Below, in pieces: positions 23,715 through 28,231 of a DNA stretch of 28,231 nucleotides; position 1 is the first letter of the stretch, and every line of letters begins with the position of its first letter. The position numbers and the translations under genes were made by a program. The notes beneath the pieces were generated by a model. That model was not told the DNA's origin. It ran no database searches and saw only the letters and a program-made list of their open reading frames with translations. The DNA comes from CAZGMN01 sp964526905 (lineage in GTDB: Bacteria; Acidobacteriota; Aminicenantia; Aminicenantales; Aminicenantaceae), in assembly GCA_964526905.1 (NCBI GenBank), contig CAZGMN010000011.1:1-28231 (forward strand). Direction: 5' to 3'.

Positions 23715-24733
23715 AAGCATCTGTTATCGGAGGCGGAACCTGGGGAAGCGGTTTTGCCCTTCACCTTGGCCGGCAAAAGATCAAAACTCAGCTCTGGATA
23801 AGGGAACAAGATGTTTTTGAAGGAGCACTGCGCTCAAGAGAAAACAAGACTTTCTTACCCGGATTTACCTTTCCTTCCGAGGTCTCTTTTTTCCATGAGA
23901 TAAAAGAGGCGGTCGCTTCCTCCCAGATTGTTTTTATTGCCGTTCCCTCCAAGTTCTGCCGCCGGATTTATGAACAGCTTGCTCCCCTTCTTTCATCAGA
24001 GCAGATCATCGTCAGCCTGACAAAAGGCATAGAAGAGGGGTCTTTAAAAAGGATGAGTGAAGTGATGAGAGAAGTTTTTAAGCCCTTCTTCAAGCCAAAG
24101 ATAGCCGTCCTCTCCGGACCGAGTTTTGCCAAGGAAGTTGCCGAAGGCCATCCAACCACAGTTGTTCTGGCTTCCAAAGACCAGAAACTGGCAAAAAAGG
24201 TCCAGCACCTTATCTCCTCCCTCTCCTTTCGGACCTATACCTCGGATGATATAATCGGAGTCGAGCTTGCAGGGGCAGTAAAAAATGTCATCGCCATCGC
24301 TGCCGGAATTTCAGATTCTCTTCAGTTCGGCAGCAACTCAATTGCCGCTCTGGTGACAAGAGGAATAGCCGAAATGGCGAGGCTGGGAATGAAATTGGGA
24401 GCGAGGATGGAGACTTTTGCCGGTCTGGCTGGCATCGGAGACCTGGTCCTCACCTGCACTGGAAAACTGAGCCGGAACCGTTACGTCGGCTTCAAGCTGG
24501 GTGAAGGAAAATCCCTGGAGGAGATCGTCTCAGCGATGAAAATGGTTGCCGAGGGAATCACCACCACACTCTCTGTGCACCAGTTGGCGAGAAGAGAGAA
24601 GACGGAAATGCCTATCTGCGAACAGGTCTATCAGGTTCTCTACAGGAAGAAAGAGCCGAGGGCGGCCCTTCAAGACCTGATGTCCCGAAAGCTCAAAAAA
24701 GAGTTCAGGCCAAAAAAGGAGAGAAAAAAATGA
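23711..24733 (+). CDS. gpsA: NAD(P)-dependent glycerol-3-phosphate dehydrogenase
   Basis: A 340-residue GpsA. N-terminal Rossmann motif GGGTWGSGFALHLGR; the SGPSFAKEVAEGHPTT block; ELAGAVKNVIAIAAGISD with the catalytic Lys; and GLAGIGDLVLTCTGKLSRNRYVGFKLGEG, the dihydroxyacetone-phosphate site. It reduces dihydroxyacetone phosphate to sn-glycerol-3-phosphate in the cytoplasm and so supplies PlsY, with which it overlaps by 4 nt. Length and motifs are normal. It overlaps the following TPR lipoprotein gene by 4 nt as well. Confidence 0.95.
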   Translation: MKASVIGGGTWGSGFALHLGRQKIKTQLWIREQDVFEGALRSRENKTFLPGFTFPSEVSFFHEIKEAVASSQIVFIAVPSKFCRRIYEQLAPLLSSEQIIVSLTKGIEEGSLKRMSEVMREVFKPFFKPKIAVLSGPSFAKEVAEGHPTTVVLASKDQKLAKKVQHLISSLSFRTYTSDDIIGVELAGAVKNVIAIAAGISDSLQFGSNSIAALVTRGIAEMARLGMKLGARMETFAGLAGIGDLVLTCTGKLSRNRYVGFKLGEGKSLEEIVSAMKMVAEGITTTLSVHQLARREKTEMPICEQVYQVLYRKKEPRAALQDLMSRKLKKEFRPKKERKK

Positions 24734-25494
24734 AGCCAAAATTCATTTTTATTTTCATCATCTCTTTGAGTTTAATCTTCTGTGCATCTTCACAGACTAA
24801 AATCGAGAGGGCAAGGAAAAAAGACCCTAAATACCAGTACAACATGGGCCTCTTCTACCTCAACAGCGGCAATATTGATGAAGCGGTCAAATACTTCAAT
24901 GCCGCGCTCTCTCTCAATCCCCGCTATGACGTGGCCTTCTACTCTCTCGGCCTTGCCTACTCGATGAAAGGAAATTTTGGGGAAGCAGTGAAAAATTATC
25001 AAACCTGCCTGAGGCTCAATCCGAGTTTAGCCGACGCCCACAACCTTATGGGAACAGCCTATCAGGAGATGGGCCTCTTGGATAAGTCCGAGCAGGAGTT
25101 CAAGATAGCCATTGCGGATGCAAACTATAGGTTGAAGGAACTTCCCTACTATAACCTGGCAAAATTGTACGCGGCAAAAAATAATTTTGATGAAGCCTTG
25201 GTGTATGCTGAAAAATCCATTGAAATGAAAAACAACTTTTCCATGGGCTATAATCTGAAAGGAATGATATTAGAAAATTTGTCGAGATACAAAGAGGCGA
25301 TTGAAAGCTACGAGAAAGCTCTCGTTTATATCGCCAAAGATAAAGATGTCGATATTCACTTTAACCTTGCTGTTGCTTATTTCAAGAACAATGAGCTGAG
25401 CAAAGCCAAAGAGCTTTTCATGAATATCTATTCCCGTGTCACAGACGCCGAGATGAAGAAAAAAATCGACGAGTACCTGAGGACGATTAAATAA
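24730..25494 (+). CDS. TPR-repeat lipoprotein (PilF/PilW-like architecture)
   Basis: A 254-residue protein. The signal FIFIFIISLSLIFC ends at C18 before ASS, a likely lipoprotein cleavage site. Six TPR motifs follow from about residue 35 (YNMGLFYLNSGNIDEAVKYF, AFYSLGLAYSMKGNFGEAVK, AHNLMGTAYQEMGLLDKSE and onwards). No other domain is seen. Architecture resembles PilF/PilW pilotins and other outer-membrane scaffold lipoproteins, but no type IV pilus gene is in the window, so the partner is unknown. It is the last gene of the rimO operon (overlap of 4 nt with gpsA); its stop lies 4 nt from the convergent ahcY stop. Confidence 0.83.
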   Translation: MKPKFIFIFIISLSLIFCASSQTKIERARKKDPKYQYNMGLFYLNSGNIDEAVKYFNAALSLNPRYDVAFYSLGLAYSMKGNFGEAVKNYQTCLRLNPSLADAHNLMGTAYQEMGLLDKSEQEFKIAIADANYRLKELPYYNLAKLYAAKNNFDEALVYAEKSIEMKNNFSMGYNLKGMILENLSRYKEAIESYEKALVYIAKDKDVDIHFNLAVAYFKNNELSKAKELFMNIYSRVTDAEMKKKIDEYLRTIK

Positions 25495-25498
25495 TCTT

Positions 25499-26755
25499 TT
25501 ATGTTCCTTCCTGCCAGCCCGAAAGATACTTCCTCTGTTCGGACGTCAGCCTGTTGATTCTTACTCCGAGGCTTCTCAACTTCAGGCGGGCAACTTCTCT
25601 ATCGATTTTAGCCGGAACAGGATAGACCTTCTTCTGAAGCGTTGGCCCTTTTTTATAGAGGTATAAGACACAAAGTGCTTGGTTCGAAAAACTCATATCC
25701 ATCACGGTCGCCGGATGTCCTTCAGCGGCGGCAAGGTTGATCAGCCGCCCCTCAGCCAAAAGACAGACCTTCCTTCCGTCCTCCAAGGTGTATTCTTCGA
25801 CAAAATTCCTTATGAGGCGTTTGTTCTTAGCCAGCTGCTCCAAGGCTGGAATGTCGACTTCAACATTGAAATGGCCAGAGTTGGCCACGATTGCGCCATC
25901 TTTCATCTTCAGGAAATGATTGCGGGTTATAACGGCTTTGTTCCCGGTCGTCGTCACAAAGATATCGCCAATCTTGGCTGCTTCTCCGAAAGGCATCACT
26001 TGAAAGCCATCCATGACCGCTTCCAAAGCCCGCAGAGGATTGACCTCGCAGACAATAACTTTGGCTCCGGCGCCTGAGGCTCTCATGGCGATTCCCCGGC
26101 CACACCAGCCGTAGCCGGCAATGACAAAATTCAATCCTGCCAAAAGAATATTTGTCGCGCGAAGAATGCCGTCTATCGTGCTCTGTCCTGTTCCGTAGCG
26201 GTTGTCAAAAAGATGTTTGGTATCAGCGTCATTGACGGCGATAATCGGATAGCGGAGGACTTTATTCTTAGCCATGCTCCTCAGCCGAATCACTCCCGTT
26301 GTTGTCTCCTCTGTGCCGCCGACGACATTGGCCAGGAGGTCTTGCTTCTGGGAATGCAGGGTGGAAACAAGGTCGGCTCCATCGTCCATTGTGATTTGGG
26401 GTTGATGGGCGAGGGCCTGATTGATATGCCGGTAATATGTGTCGTTGTCCTCCCCCTTAATGGCAAAAACGGGGATGTCGTAATACTTCACCAGGGCAGC
26501 TGCGACTTCATCCTGAGTGCTCAGGGGATTGGAAGCCGTCAAAGCGACTTCCGCTCCTCCCTGCCGCAAGACTCTCATCAAATTTCCAGTCTCACTGGTC
26601 ACGTGCAGACAGGCGGAAATCCTGGTTTTTATCAGAGGTTTTTCCTTGGCAAATCTCTCCTTTATCGAATTAAGGGCCGGCATGTATTTTGCTGCCCATT
26701 CCATCTTGAGCTTTCCCTTCTCGGCCAGCGATAAATCTTTCACATCGTATTCCAT
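25499..26755 (-). CDS. ahcY: Adenosylhomocysteinase (S-adenosyl-L-homocysteine hydrolase)
   Basis: A 418-residue NAD-dependent enzyme. The substrate region includes HVTSETGNLMRVLRQGGAEV, SNPLSTQDEVAAAL and the DDGADLVSTLH block; the NAD domain shows VIAGYGWCGRGIAMRASGAGAKVIVCEVNP; GHFNVEVD and the C-terminal tail are conserved. The length and lack of the long insertion match the bacterial/archaeal short form. It cleaves S-adenosylhomocysteine to adenosine and homocysteine, which removes the inhibitor of methyltransferases. Start choice: ATG 26755 (MEYDVKDLSL) has AGGAGAGAGGA directly upstream; an in-frame ATG at 26809 would overlap the metK end and adds a charged tail without homology. Second gene of the metK-ahcY operon. 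Confidence 0.95.
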   Translation of the reverse strand: MEYDVKDLSLAEKGKLKMEWAAKYMPALNSIKERFAKEKPLIKTRISACLHVTSETGNLMRVLRQGGAEVALTASNPLSTQDEVAAALVKYYDIPVFAIKGEDNDTYYRHINQALAHQPQITMDDGADLVSTLHSQKQDLLANVVGGTEETTTGVIRLRSMAKNKVLRYPIIAVNDADTKHLFDNRYGTGQSTIDGILRATNILLAGLNFVIAGYGWCGRGIAMRASGAGAKVIVCEVNPLRALEAVMDGFQVMPFGEAAKIGDIFVTTTGNKAVITRNHFLKMKDGAIVANSGHFNVEVDIPALEQLAKNKRLIRNFVEEYTLEDGRKVCLLAEGRLINLAAAEGHPATVMDMSFSNQALCVLYLYKKGPTLQKKVYPVPAKIDREVARLKLRSLGVRINRLTSEQRKYLSGWQEGT

Positions 26756-26795
26756 TCCTCTCTCCTTTTCTCTCTCTTCTTTTTTTTCGCCGCTC

Positions 26796-27962
26796 TTATA
26801 AGCCTGCATCTCTCTTCAAGACTTCGACTTTATCCAACTTTTCCCAGGTGAATTCTTCTTCGTTGCGGCCAAAATGTCCGTAGCAGGCTGTCTTTCTGTA
26901 GATTGGCCGCAGCAAATCCAGGCTCTTAATCATGCCTCTGGGAGTAAGCTCGAAATGAGCGAGCACTAATTCCTTCAGTATTTTCTCTGAAACTTTTGAA
27001 GTTTCGAAAGAGTTGACCATGACTGAGACCGGCTGGGCGACACCGATGGCATAAGCAATCTGCACTTCCAATTTATCGGCAAGGCCGGCCGCAACAAAGT
27101 TTTTGGCTATGTAGCGAGCCATATAGGAAGCTGAGCGATCAACTTTGGAAGGGTCTTTTCCAGAAAAGCAGCCTCCTCCATGGTGTCCGATTCCTCCATA
27201 GGTATCGACAATAATCTTGCGGCCGGTCACACCCGTATCGGCTAAAGGCCCTCCTTGCTCAAAACGGCCTGTTTCATTGATAAAAATTTTTGTATGGGCA
27301 TCGAGCAATGAGAGAGGAATAACTTCCCTGACGACAACCCGCTTGATATCTTCTCTTAAATCATTCATCTTGACGCTCTGGTCGTGCTGGGCAGCGATCA
27401 CAACGGATTCAGCCCTTATCGGCTTATCCCCTTCGTATTCGAGCGTAATCTGGGATTTCCCATCAGGCCTCAAATATTTCAAGACTTTTTCTCTACGCAC
27501 TTGGTTCAGCCTTTTCACCAATTTATGGGCAAGCATGATCGGCATCGGCATCAGCTCTTCTGTCTCTCGACAGGCGTAGCCAAACATCACTCCCTGGTCT
27601 CCTGCCCCCTGCTCATGGCCGGCTGTTTCATCGACACCCATGGCAATATCAAGAGACTGTTCATGGATGGAAGAGATCACACAGCAGGTTTGATAATCAA
27701 AGCCGTACTCGGCTTTTGTGTATCCGATATCCCTGACCGTTTCTCTGACGACTTTCTGAAATTCACAATAGCCCTGGCTTGTTATCTCTCCGGCAATAAG
27801 AACAAGGCCTGTGGTGGCCAGAGTCTCACATGCCACGCGGCTCTTTGGGTCCTGGCCGATGAGATCATCCAAGATGGCATCAGAAATCTGATCACAAATC
27901 TTGTCCGGATGGCCTTCTGATACTGATTCGGATGTGAATAAATATCTTTCTGCTTTATTCAT
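26796..27962 (-). CDS. metK: S-adenosylmethionine synthetase
   Basis: A 388-residue MetK of normal length. SESVSEGHPDKICDQISDAILD at the N-terminus, the flexible-loop signature GAGDQGVMFGYA, DTYGGIGHHGGGCFSGKDPSKVDRSA and YAIGVAQPVSVMV are all present, with the ATP- and Met-binding His, Asp and Lys residues in place. It makes S-adenosylmethionine from ATP and methionine. The ATG at 27962 has GAGG about 7 nt upstream. It is followed by ahcY after 40 nt, so making SAM and clearing SAH are co-transcribed. The radical SAM enzymes of the window (RimO and the maturase) also depend on SAM. Confidence 0.97.
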   Translation of the reverse strand: MNKAERYLFTSESVSEGHPDKICDQISDAILDDLIGQDPKSRVACETLATTGLVLIAGEITSQGYCEFQKVVRETVRDIGYTKAEYGFDYQTCCVISSIHEQSLDIAMGVDETAGHEQGAGDQGVMFGYACRETEELMPMPIMLAHKLVKRLNQVRREKVLKYLRPDGKSQITLEYEGDKPIRAESVVIAAQHDQSVKMNDLREDIKRVVVREVIPLSLLDAHTKIFINETGRFEQGGPLADTGVTGRKIIVDTYGGIGHHGGGCFSGKDPSKVDRSASYMARYIAKNFVAAGLADKLEVQIAYAIGVAQPVSVMVNSFETSKVSEKILKELVLAHFELTPRGMIKSLDLLRPIYRKTACYGHFGRNEEEFTWEKLDKVEVLKRDAGL

Positions 27963-28008
27963 CTTTTACCTCACTAAAACAGTGGAACTCTATCGACGAA
28001 TAGCAGAA

Positions 28009-28037
28009 AAATTAGCATAAATGTTTCTTATTTTCAA
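28009..28037 (-). promoter_or_regulatory. Possible metK-ahcY promoter
   Basis: Minus strand: TTGAAA (28037-28032), 17-nt spacer, TAATTT (28014-28009). The -10 match is poor. If used, the leader is about 40 nt, too short for a SAM or SAH riboswitch, and the hairpins at 28111-28216 would lie upstream of it. Confidence 0.3.
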
Positions 28038-28110
28038 CGAATTTCTTCTCTCGTATATGAATTATCATAGATTTTCCCAAAGGTCCCTATTTCATAAACA
28101 CCTTTATTTG

Positions 28111-28216
28111 CGCTCGGCGAGGGCTAGGTGGTTCAAAAACCGTTTGAAGGCTGAGCGGGCATGGTTCCTCGACCGGAGGTCGAGGAGAGCGAAGCCTGAA
28201 ACCGAGCAGGCTTTGC
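28111..28216. repeat. Cluster of three strong hairpins at the right edge, unexplained
   Basis: Hairpin 1: CGCTCGGC (28111-28118) pairs with GCTGAGCG (28150-28157) and encloses TTCAAA/TTTGAA (28132-28148). Hairpin 2: TCCTCGACC/GGTCGAGGA with a GGA loop (28166-28186), perfect 9 bp. Hairpin 3: GCGAAGCCTG/CAGGCTTTGC (28189-28216), 10 bp with one G-T pair. On the minus strand a frame stays open through the region and ends before metK, but its composition does not look like a real protein. It could be a structured RNA, a dispersed palindromic element or the end of something beyond the window. The gap 27963-28231 holds no recognised gene. Confidence 0.5.
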
Positions 28217-28231
28217 TGATTTGTGGCTTGC

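Noticed and set aside
25485..25500. GATTA/TAATC hairpin with four T as terminator of the TPR lipoprotein gene
   Set aside because: A five-pair AT-rich stem with a 2-nt loop is too weak to be credible.
27384..27920. Long plus-strand ORF of 178 codons
   Set aside because: Fully antisense to metK, a strongly conserved gene; a shadow frame.
28120..28160. tRNA-like element (GGTTCAAA resembles a T-loop)
   Set aside because: No acceptor, D or anticodon arms can be folded around it; the pairing is a simple nested hairpin.
27963..28231. SAM or SAH riboswitch in front of metK-ahcY
   Set aside because: None of the known SAM-I, SAM-II or SAH core motifs is recognisable, and the hairpins lie upstream of the best promoter candidate.
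28093..28231. C-terminal end of a protein gene on the minus strand running in from the right edge
   Set aside because: A frame is open and ends in TAG before metK, but the peptide is Pro/Arg/Ser-rich with no recognisable domain and the DNA is dominated by hairpins; an artefact of palindromic sequence is more likely.

Overview
The window looks like a chromosomal segment of an anaerobic, saccharolytic, Gram-negative-type bacterium, probably from a metagenome assembly. The combination seen here is typical of Candidatus Aminicenantes / Acidobacteriota-like genomes: a zinc-ribbon/kinase/TPR protein, several 6-bladed beta-propeller lipoproteins, an oxygen-independent sulfatase maturase, corrinoid and URO-D-type methyltransferase proteins, and a GH78 rhamnosidase. 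That placement is an inference from gene content, not from a marker gene. Protein-coding density is high. No rRNA, tRNA, CRISPR array, insertion sequence or integrase was seen.

Left part (1-10396, all minus strand). The left edge cuts a large zinc-ribbon/Ser-Thr kinase/TPR membrane protein with its own promoter. Upstream of it runs a compact gene string read leftwards: rhamnulokinase (rhaB), L-rhamnose isomerase (rhaA, broken by one extra base), a GH78 alpha-L-rhamnosidase, an anaerobic sulfatase maturase and a B12-binding corrinoid protein, ending in a hairpin terminator. This is a rhamnoside-use operon with two unusual partners, a radical SAM maturase and a methyl-carrier protein. A palindromic dispersed repeat lies between rhaB and rhaA. 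No aldolase, transporter or regulator for the pathway is in the window.

Middle part (10397-19429, plus strand). A divergent AT-rich hicB-hicA toxin-antitoxin pair is followed by a URO-D/MtaA-like methyltransferase; the hicA toxin has an in-frame stop codon. Next come three beta-propeller proteins (two of them full-length paralogues flanking a third), a terminator, asparaginyl-tRNA synthetase behind an almost leaderless consensus promoter, and a sulfatase-superfamily protein with TPR repeats that lacks the Cys/Ser needed by a formylglycine sulfatase.

Right part (19430-28231). A tightly overlapping plus-strand housekeeping operon holds rimO, pgpA, cinA, thpR, plsY, gpsA and a TPR lipoprotein (translation factor modification, phospholipid synthesis, nucleotide/RNA repair). 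It converges, with only 4 nt between stop codons, on a minus-strand metK-ahcY operon of the activated methyl cycle. The last 120 bases, upstream of metK, contain three consecutive strong hairpins that no gene explains.

How it may fit together: GH78 releases L-rhamnose in the cytoplasm, and RhaA and RhaB convert it to rhamnulose-1-phosphate. The co-transcribed maturase suggests that sulfated substrates are also attacked, by a sulfatase encoded elsewhere. The corrinoid protein and the nearby URO-D-type methyltransferase suggest handling of methyl groups, perhaps from O-methylated sugars. The last two links are hypotheses.
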